From Pectinophora gossypiella (taxonomy: Eukaryota > Arthropoda > Insecta > Lepidoptera > Gelechiidae): a stretch of DNA of 64,000 bases. The notes beneath the pieces were generated by a model. The model was not told the origin of the DNA. It was given only the letters and a program-made list of their open reading frames with translations, and did no database searches. The stretch covers positions 3,961,001 through 4,025,000 of the forward strand of contig NC_065423.1 of assembly GCF_024362695.1 (NCBI RefSeq). Direction: 5' to 3'. A program made the position numbers and the translations under genes. How positions within the stretch are numbered: the first letter of the stretch is position 1; each line of letters opens with the position of its first letter. Positions 19,790 through 30,477 of this stretch are shown here, one piece after another.

Positions 19790-20610
19790 CATACAAATGT
19801 TTTTTCCCGCTAACTACCGTTCCCGTGGGAATTTTGTAATATCCTGTTGCAACTAAGCTTTAAGTTTACTAAAGTACCTGCATGCCAAATTTCAAACGTC
19901 TAACTTGAGTGGTTTAGATTTTTCATACAAAAGGATTTTCCCGCTAATTCCCGTTCCTGTGGAAATTTCGGGAATTCCTTTCTTAGTACACCTCTACGGT
20001 GTCTAAGGTATCTGCGTGCCAAATTTTAAACATCTTACTTGAATGGTTTAGATTTTTAATACAAAAGGATTTTCCCGTTAATTCCCGTTCCCGTGGGAAT
20101 TTCGGGAATTCCTTTCTTAATGCACCTTTATGGTACTTAAGGTATCTGCATGACAAATTTCAAACGTCTAACTTGATTGGTTTAGATTTTTCATACAAAA
20201 GGATTTTCCCGCTAATTCCCGTTCTCGTGAGAATTTCGGGAATTCCTTTCTTAGTGCACCTCTACGGTACCTAAGGTATCTGCATGCTAAATTTCAAACG
20301 TCTAACTTGAGTGGTTTAGATTTTTCATACAAAAGGATTTTCCCGCTAATTCCCGTTCCCGTGGGAATTTCGGGAATTCCTTTCTTAGTACACCTCTACG
20401 GTATCTAAGGTACCTGCATGACAAATTTCAAACATCTAACTTGAATGGTTTAGATTTTTCATACAAAAGGATTTTCCCGCTTATTCCCGTTCCCGTAGGA
20501 ATTTCGGGAATTCCTTTCTTAGTGCACCTCTACGGTGTCTAAGGTACCTGCATGCCAAATTTCAAACGTCTAACTTGAGTGGTTTAGATTTTTCATACAA
20601 AAGAATTTCC
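19790..20610 (+). repeat. 134-bp-period tandem array (about 6 units)
   Basis: The landmark ggattttccc starts at 19933, 20067, 20201, 20335 and 20469, and its variant at 20603. All five spacings are exactly 134 bp. A related unit start lies at about 19799. Units differ by substitutions (acggtacc/acggtgtc, aacgtcta/aacatcta) but not length. Copy 2 is at 47682-48502. Confidence 0.93.
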
Positions 20611-20740
20611 CTTCACTACTCTGCTCCTAATGATTGTAGCGTGATGAAAAGTATACTATAACCTGTCCAGGAGTGTGAAGAATAATTGTACCAAGTTTCA
20701 TTAAAATCCGTCCAGTAGTTTTTGTTTCTATAATGAACAT

Positions 20741-20773
<33 letters not shown>

Positions 20774-20787
20774 AAGACAGACAGACA
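20741..20787. repeat. (CAGA)n microsatellite
   Basis: About eleven acag units with one interruption (agaaag). It produces spurious Leu-Ser-Val-Cys repeats when translated on the minus strand. Copy 2 is at 48633-48679. Confidence 0.95.
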
Positions 20788-20929
20788 AAAATTTTACTGA
20801 TTGCATTTTTGGCATCAGTATCGATCACTTATCACCCCCTGATAGTTATTTTAAAAAAATATTTAATGTACAGAATTGACCTCTCTACAGATTTATTATA
20901 AGTATAGATTATACAGTTGCTTTCTGTTT

Positions 20930-21540
20930 AAAGTTACCTCTATAACACTCATCTGAGAACATGCACCAATCACCCACGAACTCATTCCTGAAATCCGCAT
21001 TGAAATTAGACAATACGTTTTAATTTTAATAATATTGCAATATAAACGTTACACACTAATATAGCAGCGCCTCCTAGTGAGTTAATATCATAAGACTTAT
21101 CTTAGACCATGCACCATTCAACTACGAACCCATTGCTGAAAACCGCATTGAAATCGGACAATTCGTTTTAATATTATTGCAATACTATTTTTCACTAATA
21201 TTGTAGCACCCTCTAGTGAGTTAAAGACGTAATTTTTATTATTTGGGAACATGCAATAAGCTACCACGTACACATTGCCGAAAACAGAATTGTAATCGGA
21301 CATTTCGTTTTGATTATATTGCAACATTGTTTTGCACTAATATTGTGGCGCCCCTAGTGAGTTACAGCCATGACACCTGTCTAAGAACATGAATTCATCA
21401 AACACAAACCCGCTATTGAAAACCGCCTCAAAATCGGATCATTAGTTTAAAAGATAGGTGGTAACATTACTTTGCACAAACGCACACACAAACATCTCTC
21501 ACCCTAAACGCATATAAATGCTCCGTTCCGTCGTGGGTAA
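20930..21540 (+). repeat. diverged tandem array, about 140-bp period, 4 units
   Basis: 'ctagtgagttaMa' recurs at about 21077, 21216 and 21357 (spacings 139 and 141), each followed by a unit with 'gaacatg' and 'gaaaaccgcattgaaatcgg'. It ends with 'cacacaaacatctctcaccc' and 'ttccgtcgtgggtaa'. A further single copy is at 22370-22575. Copy 2 is at 48822-49432. Confidence 0.8.
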
Positions 21541-21597
21541 TAAATGTAATTAAAATTATACTAACCGTAATTAACAACACTTTGCTTTACTTAATAC

Positions 21598-21932
21598 ATA
21601 ACATACATAAACTGCCTATATACGTCCCACTGCTGGGCACAGGCCTCCCCTCAATCAACCGGAGGGGGTATGGAGCATACTCCATCACGCTGCTCCACTG
21701 CGGGTTGGTGGAGGTGTTTTTACGGCTAATAGCCGGGACCAACGGCTTAACGTGCCCTCCGAAGCACAGAATCATCTTACTTTTTCGGACAATCAGGTGA
21801 TTCAAGCCTGAAAAGTCCTTACCAAACAAAGGACAGTCTCACAAAGTGATTTCGACAATGTCCCCATCGGGAATCGAACCCGGAACACCAGATCGTGAGC
21901 CTAACGCTCTAACCACTAGACCACGGAGGCTG
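21598..21932 (-). repeat. SINE-A, full length, 12-bp TSD
   Basis: The head is at the right ('gggaatcgaacccggaacac', 'ccactagaccacggaggctg'), the 3' tail at the left ('cccactgctgggcacaggcc'). The TSD tttacttaatac is at 21586-21597 and 21933-21944. Copy 2 is at 49490-49824. Confidence 0.92.
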
Positions 21933-22369
21933 TTTACTTAATACTACCTGATTATTGAGTGATGGGTTCAACTTTATGAATTAAATGAGGATTAATTGGA
22001 TGAATTTGATTCACTTGACCACACAATCCACATGCCACTTATAGTCGATCTTGATTTTTCTTTAATCTTCGCCAATCACTTCGTATTAATTTATCTACAA
22101 TTTATTGATTGTGATCTGGGATCTTCTCTGAAATCTGGCTCGAAGGACCATGAATATGCCATCAGGCAAAAAGGTATATCAATGCCTTTTTACTGATTTT
22201 TAAGGGATTTAGGTAGCAATGAAACAGCACCGTGTTCGACGTAATTACGTGTAATCAATGGAACCGAAAAAAAAAAACGCCTGTCAAAAACAATTAACTA
22301 ATAAAAACTATTGCAAATAAATTGCTATTATAAATTGAAGAGGCGTTTCGAATAATATTTATTCTAAAC

Positions 22370-22575
22370 ACTAATATTGTGGCGCCCCCTAGTGAGTTAC
22401 AGATATGACACTTGTCTAATAACATGAACTCATCAAACACAAACCCGTTATTGAAAACCGCATCAAAATCGGATTATTAGTTTAGAAGATAATTAATAAC
22501 ATTTCTTTGCACAAACGCACACACAAACATCTCTCACCCTAAACGCATATACCTGCTCCGTTCCGTCGTGGGTAA
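22370..22575 (+). repeat. detached unit of the 140-bp array plus tail
   Basis: 'ttgtggcgccccctagtgag' to 'gttccgtcgtgggtaa' matches 21340-21540 closely. A 17-bp direct duplication (agttataggtagtactt) follows at about 22592-22624. Copy 2 is at 50261-50466. Confidence 0.75.
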
Positions 22576-23031
22576 AAATAAACAATTACAATTAGTTATA
22601 GGTAGTACTTAGTTATAGGTAGTACAACGGCCCTATTGCTAGGGTAGCAATCTCTTTTGAATTAATATTAAATAAAAAGAAAAGTTTTACGAATATAACA
22701 CTGTCCCGTACGTTCTTATAAGAGAATATTCACGAGATTACCCATTTATCTGCCGGGCGGGCGTCATTCGTTGGACGCCGCATTTTATGCATCCTACACT
22801 GCATCTTCGCATTTATCACCTTATAATAAGACTCACATTGGTTAGAAGTTGAAAGTAATTATTCAAAGTCATATTAGTTGAGGTGAAACGCCACTGGGAA
22901 TTGTTAAATATTATAGTATTTTTGCGGTGTAATAGCTGTTTCCCGCGACTCTCACTGTACCTTCTTCTAGTGCTGAACCTTAAAGCGACTTATTATTGCA
23001 GACGTTAATTAAGCCTCTCATCTCATCATTA

Positions 23032-23170
23032 TCTATCGTGTGGGTTGTGAGGTAAATTACCAACCTCATTCACCCTGGTGTCAGGGTTATTATTGAGCCG
23101 CCAAAGGCCCCTGACATGGCTCACATTAGAATCATCACATACATCAGTAAGTAGTAACCGGGACCTATGA
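23032..23170 (-). repeat. SINE-B tail fragment
   Basis: 'tcgtgtgggttgtgaggtaa' to 'gtaagtagtaaccgggacc'; the tRNA-like head is absent. Copy 2 is at 50923-51061. Confidence 0.75.
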
Positions 23171-23644
23171 AATATGAAATTCGAATGCAGTGGTTTTAAA
23201 CCTGACCCTAGATAAGCACCCCTGACGTTACGTTTAAGTTTCATCGCCATCGTGTACTTTCATCTCAGGCTATCACACCTTCGTGAAAGAAGAAGACTAA
23301 ATAAGTTCAACACAACATAGTTGAAACTAATGCAATATAATTTGCAGTAGGACTCGCAAGTTGCATAGAATAGATTGCACCAAGTTCAGTGGACAAATGA
23401 AGAGACATCCATTTAAATGTTCCAGGGTTTGAATTAATTTCACGGAAGTTGTGTTTGTTTGTGCAGATTTATAGTTGGGGATTGCATACGTCTTGTGAGC
23501 TTGTGAGACTTTGTCTAGGCTAAGAGGAAATAATGTTCACAATTTCAGTTCTTGTCGTAGGAATCTTGACAAACGATTGAAAAATACGGACGTTTCTGTC
23601 AGCGTAGCAGCTGCGTGCTATAATGAAGTTGACTGTTTTATATT

Positions 23645-23936
23645 CTTCTTTTTATCGTGTGGGTTGTGAGGTGGAATACCAACCTCATCAACCCTGGTGT
23701 CAGGGTTATGATTGAGCCGCCAAAGGCCCCTGACATAGCTCATATAACGATTACTCTCTTACGTCAGTAAATTATAACCGGGACCAACGGCATAACGTGC
23801 CTTCCGAAGCACGGATCATCTTACTTTCGGACAATCAGGTGATCAGTCTGTAATGTCCTAATCAAACTAGGGATTACAAAGTGATTTAGGATCGCGAGTC
23901 CAACACTAAACCAATGGACCACAGAGGCCGTTGGCC
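23645..23936 (-). repeat. SINE-B with B-box segment deleted, 10-bp TSD
   Basis: Complete except that about 40 bp holding the B box ('ccgggattcgaacccggg' in other copies) are missing: 'aaagtgattt' runs straight into 'aggatcgcgagtcc'. The TSD gttttatatt is at 23635-23644 and 23937-23946. Copy 2 is at 51536-51827. Confidence 0.88.
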
Positions 23937-24439
23937 GTTTTATATTTGTATGATAACTATGACAAACTGTAGCCGATATCGACTGCGAATGTTGTTCCTT
24001 AAGTGACCACTAGAGGCGCTGTAAAATAGCCCGTGAATGACCATGAGCATTCTGTCAAAATCAGAGAATCGTTAGAAGAGTTACAACCGACGCGAACGAA
24101 CATAGACACATCACGGACTCGCTTTAATATATTTTTTATTATAAAATTATTTATTTATTCTAGTTCGTAAATATGTATGTATATTATAATTATTGTATAA
24201 TTCAACTACAAATATTTTGTACAAATTATTTTTCTTTGTTAAAATTATAATTTGTTTTTGTTTAAGATTTTCTTATAGACAATATTATAATGGCAATTAG
24301 TGACAATTCATAAAAAAACCTTCAAGCAGGACGATATATTAACACTAATACTACAGTGTACTTATATTCTGTGTTAGGTTGCATACCAAAGAGTTGTCTA
24401 ATATACTCGGAAAAGGAATTTACGTTACTGTAAATAATA

Positions 24440-24660
24440 AATAATTAAAAAAAAATAATTAATTAAAATTAATTTTAATTTTGAAATTGTAATTTCTTTT
24501 AGTATTTTTCATGTTATTTATAGTCTTATTTTTCTTTTTGTTTCTTTTTTTTCATTCAATGTTTATTTTTGTTTTATTAGTTTGTATATTGTTTTCTCGT
24601 CATACAGCGCATTGGGCCATACTGTAATATTGTATGTAAGTACCTTAATAAATAAATAAA
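24440..24660 (+). repeat. LINE-like 3' UTR with (AAT/AAATA)n tail
   Basis: A T-rich tract then 'acagcgcattgggccatact', 'gtaatattgtatgtaagtac' and 'cttaataaataaataaattg'. It has the layout of a LINE 3' UTR; no coding part remains. Copy 2 is at 52331-52551. Confidence 0.5.
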
Positions 24661-24689
24661 TTGACGCCACTACCATACAATAATACGTA

Positions 24690-24850
24690 AAGAACGGTAA
24701 CTCTCTGCCCCGCACCATTTCGTATCAGGCGTCGGCCTCATCCCCTCTGGGTCTTACTTTTGTCTTAAATGGCTGTAGGTAGCTAAATAGGGGGGCTGGG
24801 GACTGTGTCTTCCTCGCACTTAAGCGTTAAGCGGCTTACGGTAAGAGTGC
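24690..24850 (-). repeat. M5 dispersed repeat
   Basis: 'aacggtaactctctgccccg', 'cgtatcaggcgtcggcctca' and 'tcccctctgggtcttacttt' are the reverse complement of the block at 4600-4720. Copy 2 is at 52581-52741. Confidence 0.55.
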
Positions 24851-25125
24851 AGAGCCACTGGAAATTAGCCTTTCACGCTTCCTGCCAACCCCATTAGTAT
24901 CACACAGCAAAATGACACGATTAACTCTACTAAGTTACAAACACTCCATTAACGAGCTGCAGATAATTAGAGTAATACAGGAGAAATAAGCGAGATATCA
25001 TGAACACCGGCGCAAGCATTCATTGGGCGCCATTTCATGTGTGTGCTGTTTGTCTTGCGATGTGATTTTATATGTATCTGTTATCCGTGTCTTTGGTGTC
25101 CTAAAAAATCGGATCGTCATGCATT

Positions 25126-25275
25126 GGGTACAGGCGTCGTGGTAGACCTCGAAAGAGATGGCGTAACTTGCGACGCTTCCCGGAGGGACTGGCCGGAGTA
25201 CGCACAGGACCGCGAAAAATGGAAAGATGAAGGGGAGGCTTTTGCCCAGCAGTGGGATGTTATAGGCTAGATTAG
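25126..25275 (+). pseudogene. RTE-like LINE 3' end with (TAGAT)n tail
   Basis: RRGRPRKRWRNLRRF in one frame and SRRDWPEYAQDREKWKDEGE, AFAQQWDVIG in the next are the usual C-terminal run of an RTE-like ORF, with a frameshift near 25170. The DNA end 'ttttgcccagcagtgggatg' parallels the 12211-12450 family. The tail is tagattagattagatta. Copy 2 is at 53017-53166. Confidence 0.75.
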
Positions 25276-25825
25276 ATTAGATTAAAACTTTCTTTTTTTC
25301 TAAAGTCTTCATACAGAAATCTCTTTCGTGCGTCGCCTTGCCATGGGCGTGAGCGAGACCGCACATGCGCTCTCTGAAGCAAGCTCGTATTGGTGCTCAT
25401 ACTTGCAGCTCTGCCCAACCCGATAGAGATTAGAGACGCGAGTTTTGACTGTACAATAGCTACAAGAGGAACTGTAGCGAGATTATCTGTTTATCGTTTT
25501 GCGGCAGTGCAGTCCAGACTAATAGTGCATTGTGGTCGCGACAGAAGAGCAGCTTGTAGGAGCGCGGATAAGCGGATTGCAGTCTAGTATTTTGTTTTGT
25601 CCAAGTAATTATTAGATAATGATACAGGCCAGCGTAAAAGTTGATATACTTAAAAAAAGTAAAACGGCAAAATAACTGCTTTGATTCAGGCTTTGGGTGC
25701 GTTTTCACCAACCTGTTGAGTTTGTAACAGATATATAAAAAAAATAGTTTCTACTATACTTCCAAAAAAAAACTCACGTCTGTCTGTTCGTTTTCCACGG
25801 AGTTCGCTTATTAATCGAAGATTCT
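25276..25825. other. intergenic, nothing recognised
   Basis: Two 65-83-codon open frames (25390-25587 plus, 25460-25711 minus) overlap on opposite strands and show no motif; neither is supported. Differences between the two block copies start to appear from about 25735. Confidence 0.5.
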
Positions 25826-25965
25826 GATGACTTGACACGTCCGGTTCTTCACAAAACGACTGCCTGTCTGATCAGCTGATCCTCTCACCCAATGCCAACC
25901 AACCCAATTCATGAGAATGTAGGTTTCCGCAAGATGTTTCCTTCACCGCGGATTATTATCATAAT
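25826..25965 (-). repeat. SINE-D fragment
   Basis: 'cttgacacgtccggttcttc', 'acgactgcctgtctgatcag' and 'aagatgtttccttcaccg'. Copy 2 is at 53718-53857. Confidence 0.6.
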
Positions 25966-26479
25966 TGAATAGTCGAAACATGGTTTTGAAATGACATTCG
26001 AAGAAGGTAGCCCCACAGTGAGAGTCATGCTTTCATACACCAGGGGCTATCGCAGTTCTTTTATCGACAATTTATTTCAAATTAAATCAAATATATTTCA
26101 TTGAACAGAACTTAATTTTAACAATCATACATAACACATGTAACAGTACAACTTGGGCAAACACTACACTACACTCTTCCAGGCAAACACTACCAGAAAA
26201 CAAACATTTTAAATTTTTATTTTCGATAGGTACTTAATTGATATTATAAAGCCAAGTCCCCACTGCCGCTAACAATCTGATTACGCCTCAACGTAGTTGT
26301 GAAAGTTTCGCCAATGGAACTGTTCAAAGCGTAGAGTTGTGTGAATGAACGGATTACCGGATAAGCTGCTTCGCGATACGGTACTTACAGCTTTGTCTGG
26401 TATAATGTTGTAAATACTAGCCAGTTTTGCAACTGGTTAGTTGCAAAGCTCAAGTTCACGACCTATCATGTTGGTCTAA

Positions 26480-26560
26480 CAGAAAACTCGGTGCGGCGTG
26501 GGTACTTAGTTCACCTTGTGAGGGTTGGCCTACCTCTGGCTACCCCGAATTGAGAATAGT
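26480..26560 (+). repeat. M3 dispersed repeat
   Basis: 'ggtacttagttcaccttgtg' and 'gcctacctctggctaccccg'. Copy 2 is at 54373-54453. Confidence 0.55.
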
Positions 26561-26707
26561 CGGGAACACGGACCTCCAGATCTTGCAACCAACGCTCTAA
26601 ACACTAACCATGGAGGCTATCTCAGTGCGTTTAAATGCCCAATAGATCACTTTGGCCGGCCGAAGGATAGTTTATCTAATGCTTAACGTCCAACGTATAA
26701 GCGGCAT

Positions 26708-26911
26708 GTCCGGCAACGCTGATCATGACTTGAGCATCAAAAAGGCCAGTCACTTGTCATTGAAATGTATTTCACAAATGACATAAAATTCAAAGGTGAG
26801 CGGCCATCCTGACATCAAGAACGTTATTTCATTTCTAAAATATGTTTCAATTTTAAATATGACGAGTGACCGGCCTTTCTGATGGTCACGTCATGATCAG
26901 AGTTGCCGGAC
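26708..26911. mobile_element. MITE with about 53-bp imperfect terminal inverted repeats
   Basis: The left end gtccggcaacgctgatcatg... pairs with the right end ...catgatcagagttgccggac; the match continues inward through 'aaaaaggccagtcac' and 'gtgaccggcctttct'. Total 204 bp, non-coding. Copy 2 is at 54601-54804. Confidence 0.82.
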
Positions 26912-27418
26912 GTTCCGTGATAGGCCATTTCGACTTTAAATACGCCGGGTTACCGGCCATACTGACGCTCACAACAACGACATAGCCCGCCTAGCATCTC
27001 AAACAAAATATACAACCCTTATACAGCTAATATAAAACTAAAACAAAGCTTCAGGAACAAAAATAGCGCCGGCAACAATCAGATGTACCTATTTGTTTTC
27101 TAAAAGCCAAGTTTCAACGAGTGAATACTTTATAGAGCGATCTATTCTTTAAACCGCTCTGCTCACACACATACTCACACGTATACACACAGCTGTCTAT
27201 AATGTAGGTAGCTCGGTAACACATGCAGGGTTATCAGAAGGGAGCGACAGCAAAGGAATACATTTTATCACGTTGGCCGAACAGAAAGCTGTCTCCCGTC
27301 GTCTTGTTTTTCCAACTCGTTATAATCTGGGAGTCTTCAAGGCTACAGTGAGTAGGTATTTAGTAAGCGTGATGCATTTTAGATCACATCGTCACGTATG
27401 ATATCTGAGCGCATCGCT

Positions 27419-27563
27419 AAGGGCCCAATTTCAGTAGGACACCATGGCCATCATGGCCGCCACAATCCCTCCACGATCAAAATGTATGCAGTTATATGAA
27501 CGTCAACACACCTGGGGTCTTGTTGGTTGCGCAAACATGGTGTCCTAGTGAGATATGACCCTT
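27419..27563. mobile_element. small MITE, about 145 bp
   Basis: Imperfect inverted ends: aagggcccaatttcagtagg at the left and actgagat-like 'ctagtgagatatgaccctt' at the right, with 'aggacaccatg' / 'catggtgtcct' exact. Part of the same end ('ctaggacaccatagttgcg') recurs at 11150-11168. Copy 2 is at 55311-55455. Confidence 0.7.
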
Positions 27564-27863
27564 AGAGACCGCTATGGCTGTAGCTATTTGGCCATAATAT
27601 CATTGTGTGATAGCTGTAATATACCTACGCAAAATGTGAATTCTGTTTTAAATAATTCATAGACATACTTATTGAAAAAAAAACCATTTTATTTTTAAAT
27701 TATCATTAGATTAAAAATGACTAATAACAGGCGGAATAAAGTCGTAAATCTGTGTCATGACTTTATTATTTTAATTTGACGCTGGCAGTTAATTTCTTTT
27801 GTTTTTACTTTTGATATTTCTTCGATCGCAGTCGTTAACGAGATTCTGAGTTGATCTCTCTCT

Positions 27864-28145
27864 CTATTTAAGAGCTGCGCTCTTGTCGGTGGAGTAACCG
27901 CCATTCCTCTCGACCTGCACCTTCTCTTTTATTTGTTTCATAAATGTTATCCTAGGTCTACCCTTTCCTCTCTTCCCTTCAATTTTTCCTTCTATAATGT
28001 TTGTTATAAATGAATCGTGTCGTATCAGGTGGCCAATCATATTTCCTCTCCGGTTCTCTATAGTCTTCAATATGGTTCTCTTTTCTTCAACTCTTTCCAG
28101 CACTTTTTCTGAGTTGATATCAAGTGGATTTTTAATTTTGTGCAA
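27864..28145 (-). pseudogene. RTE-like LINE reverse transcriptase C-terminus
   Basis: RVEEKRTILKTIENRRGNMI, GHLIRHDSFITNIIEGKIEG and KRGKGRPRITFMKQIKEK to a stop at about 27866. This GH-x-RH...GKIEGKRGRGRPR pattern is the C-terminal tail of RTE-like ORFs and parallels 5911-6120. The 3' side carries a small palindrome, aagagctgcgctctt (27868-27882), followed by gtcggtg. Interrupted on its 5' side by M1 and SINE-E fragments. Copy 2 is at 55757-56036. Confidence 0.85.
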
Positions 28146-28215
28146 TTAACCGGGCACAAGTCGTCGAAACCACGTGATATCATTATCTGAGATCCAAAGA
28201 TGAAATTAAAGTAGT
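28108..28215 (-). repeat. M1 fragment plus SINE-E fragment
   Basis: 'ctgagttgatatcaagtgga' (M1) is followed by 'attaaccgggcacaagtcgt' and 'aaaccacgtgatatcatt' (SINE-E). They separate two reverse transcriptase pieces. Copy 2 is at 56001-56108. Confidence 0.6.
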
Positions 28216-28229
28216 AAAGTCGAATTCGC

Positions 28230-28460
28230 CGGGTTTCCACTGACGCGGAGATGCTGGGTCAGGATCGATTCATTAGTATGTTTCGCAGTCCACGGTATTC
28301 TTAACATTCGCCTCCAGCACCACATCTCTCGGGCCAGGATTGTCCACGTTTCTACTCCGTGCAGCAAAGAGCGTATACCAGGAGAATACCTCGTATCAGT
28401 CTCAGTGTGATGTTCAAATCTACGGTAGTAGTAAACTTATGCTTTCTCCGAACAAGGCTG
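28230..28460 (-). pseudogene. RTE-like LINE reverse transcriptase fragment (upstream piece)
   Basis: In minus sense KHKFTTTVDLNITLRLIRGI, LLVYALCCTE, then, after a frameshift, ARERWCWRRMLRIPWTAKHT and NESILTQHLR. This matches the region just after the polymerase core in RTE-like ORFs (compare WPVVLYGCEAWTI...FEMWCYRHMLRLSWT at 5911-6513). It is probably part of the same element as 27864-28145. Copy 2 is at 56124-56354. Confidence 0.75.
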
Positions 28461-28484
28461 GCGCGGACTTCTGATAATATAACC

Positions 28485-28600
28485 GCGCCTAACAATGCGC
28501 TTGCGGACGGTACGCATTTAGTTACCCATGAATACATAAGTCTTTGGCATAGCGCCAGCGCCCTCTGATTCAATAATAAATAAATCTTCACAGTGTCCAG
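28485..28600. repeat. dispersed repeat pair, copy a
   Basis: 'gacggtacgcatttagttac', 'gaatacataagtctttggca' and 'ctctgattcaataataaata' are found again at 29228-29335. Class unknown. Copy 2 is at 56378-56493. Confidence 0.65.
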
Positions 28601-28654
28601 TGGAACCTAGCCTAGACAAGTTGTAGGACACATTCATTTTAAATTACAGCTACT

Positions 28655-28790
28655 CAGGTAGCTCACGATTTGAAAGTTCCGGGTTCAAATTACGGTCACA
28701 TCACGAAGAGGACACATCATTATCTCTAGTTTTTCTAGTTTTTAAGCCATTGCTGATCACCCGATTGTCCAAAAGTAAGATGACCCATGT
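28655..28790 (+). repeat. decayed tRNA-derived SINE
   Basis: 'gttccgggttcaaattacgg' is a B-box remnant, followed by 'gctgatcacccgattgtcca' and 'aaaagtaagatgacc', which match SINE-A/B body text. Copy 2 is at 56548-56682. Confidence 0.5.
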
Positions 28791-28814
28791 TTCACCGTCG
28801 TGCACCAAATTGTG

Positions 28815-28940
28815 ATAAATGTTTTCTTGTCATTGGTTGCCTGGAAGAAATTGCTGCTTAGCAATAAGGCCGCCAGGCTGTATCTTTCATCCACGTGTGT
28901 AAAACTTGTTTTGTATGTTGTGCGCAATAAACTATATTTG
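28815..28940 (+). repeat. LINE-like 3' UTR
   Basis: 'ttggttgcctggaagaaatt', 'cttagcaataaggccgccag' and 'tatgttgtgcgcaataaact', a 3' end I recognise as common in lepidopteran retroelements. Copy 2 is at 56708-56832. Confidence 0.6.
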
Positions 28941-29227
28941 CATATTTCGGAGAGGCACGTTAACGTTATTTACTTAATTATTTATACACGTAACATGAGT
29001 AATGTCAGCGGCCATTAGCGGCTCAATAGAAACCCATCTTTGATGACATCGGTCACTGATCTCAAAACTCATAGGAAAGATGAAGATTACCCGCGGCATA
29101 TCACCGCTTGGCGCATATTATAACTAGTGCTTCGATAAACAGACGTATATAAACGAAAAAAAAAAACATATTATTACCGTTAAATATATTAGGTAGTGCG
29201 GTAATAAAAAATATCGATAAACATGCA

Positions 29228-29335
29228 GACGGTACGCATTTAGCCACCCCATGAATACGTAAGTCTTTGGCACGAAGCCAGTTGCCGTATCTCTGATTCA
29301 CTAATAGATAAATCGTTGTCCCCTTGTGCACTTCA
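29228..29335. repeat. dispersed repeat pair, copy b
   Basis: Matches 28485-28600 over about 100 bp. The 76-codon frame here on the minus strand is similar to that in copy a only because the DNA is repeated. Copy 2 is at 57121-57228. Confidence 0.65.
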
Positions 29336-29419
29336 GACTTGCACGTTGCGTGACTCGTCGGCGTTTCTTGCAGGCTGTATGTACTTAAGTAAGTGAAATC
29401 TGGTTGAAAATATAGAAAG

Positions 29420-29843
29420 ACTAGCTTTTGCCCGCGACTTCGTCCGCGTGGCGTGTTATAAAAGAAAGATCTTTGTGTGTGGGGGAGTGCATGGCAAATT
29501 TCAAGCTTCTAACTTATGCAGTTTAGATTTTTTCATACAAATGTTTTTTCCCGGTTACTTCCGTTCCCGTGGGAATTTTGCAATATCCTGTGGCAACTAA
29601 GCTTTAAGTTTATTATGGTACATGCATGCCAAATATCAATCGTCGATCTTAAGCGGTTTAGATTTTCATAAAAAAGGATTTTCCGCTAATTCCCATTCCT
29701 ATGGGAATTCCGGAATTCCTTTCTTAGTGCACCGCTACGGTACCTAAGCTATGTCCCTTCCAAAGTTCAAGTGCCTACGTTTAGCCGTTTAGGCTGTGCG
29801 TTGATATGTCAGTCAGTCAGTTTCTCCTTTTATATATTATAAA
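29420..29843 (+). mobile_element. M2 element, short form
   Basis: Starts actagcttttgcccgcgact and ends after (GTCA)n and 'tttctccttttatatattat'. It has no tandem array. In this copy several bases differ from the M2 consensus (gtggcaact, caaatatcaa, ttttccgcta), where copy 2 (57313-57738) has the consensus base. Confidence 0.75.
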
Positions 29844-30477
29844 GAAGAGTAATATTGGGTGATTCAGAGAATGGGGCATTGCATGCAATTGTTAGTAGCC
29901 AATGTATTTCGCAAGATGCGGGGATGGCTGTTCACAATGCAGTGCTTGTCTCTACGTTAAAGTACGCTGAAGTACGGGTAGTGTAATTGGGGTTGGCAGA
30001 AGAAGTATGAAAGCAGGATTAAGGCCGTAGAAATGAGTTTGCGTATCATCTGCAGTATTGATTTGAGTAATAGACTAGATCAAGGTTAATGCTATGCTAT
30101 ATTATTGTAATATATTCAATTAAACGGCATTTGCATTTTATTTGAAAAACAGAAAACAAAATTCCAATGACATCTCATATGACAGAAAAAGATAGCAAAC
30201 ACCATAGATATACCACAATTATATGGTCTAAATATCGTTGATAAGCCTTCCTAATGATAACCGGAAGATTCCTTAAGATAATTATCAAAATGCCAGACCC
30301 GAGCAACTCTGAAATCTTCATTACATATTTAGTTTGCTTTAATCTCCTTACAACGTGTAACGAGGTTGCTTACACTAAACATAAATGTTAATTTTGCCCT
30401 TCGCACTAAGATAATTCTCGTTAAAAATATAAAGAGATCACTAAACATCATCCCCTATCATCATCATCGTTTCCACA
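29844..30477. other. intergenic, nothing recognised
   Basis: No gene called. In copy 2 (58069-58399) overlapping open frames of 83-91 codons appear on both strands only because of one-base differences. Confidence 0.5.

Larger units (their letters stand above)
19035..20910 (+). mobile_element. M2 element with 'cccgcgacttcgtccgcg' start and internal tandem array
   Basis: Starts atactagcttttgcccgcga and ends near ttataagtatagatta. It has no coding capacity. It contains repeated 'ttttcccgctaattcccgtt' / 'gggaattcctttcttagtgc' modules, a nested retroelement 3' end (about 19236-19432) and a (CAGA)n microsatellite (20741-20787). Other copies: 29420-29843, and 36689-37115 truncated at the gap. This signature is common in arthropod genomes; the class (Helitron-like or other) is not settled by what I can see. 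Copy 2 is at 46927-48802. Confidence 0.75.

Noticed and set aside
19790..20610. CRISPR array
   Set aside because: The units are full-length 134-bp tandem repeats without unique spacers, in a eukaryotic transposable element.
20616..20828. Cys/Leu/Ser/Val-repeat proteins on the minus strand
   Set aside because: They are translations of the (CAGA)n microsatellite in two frames.
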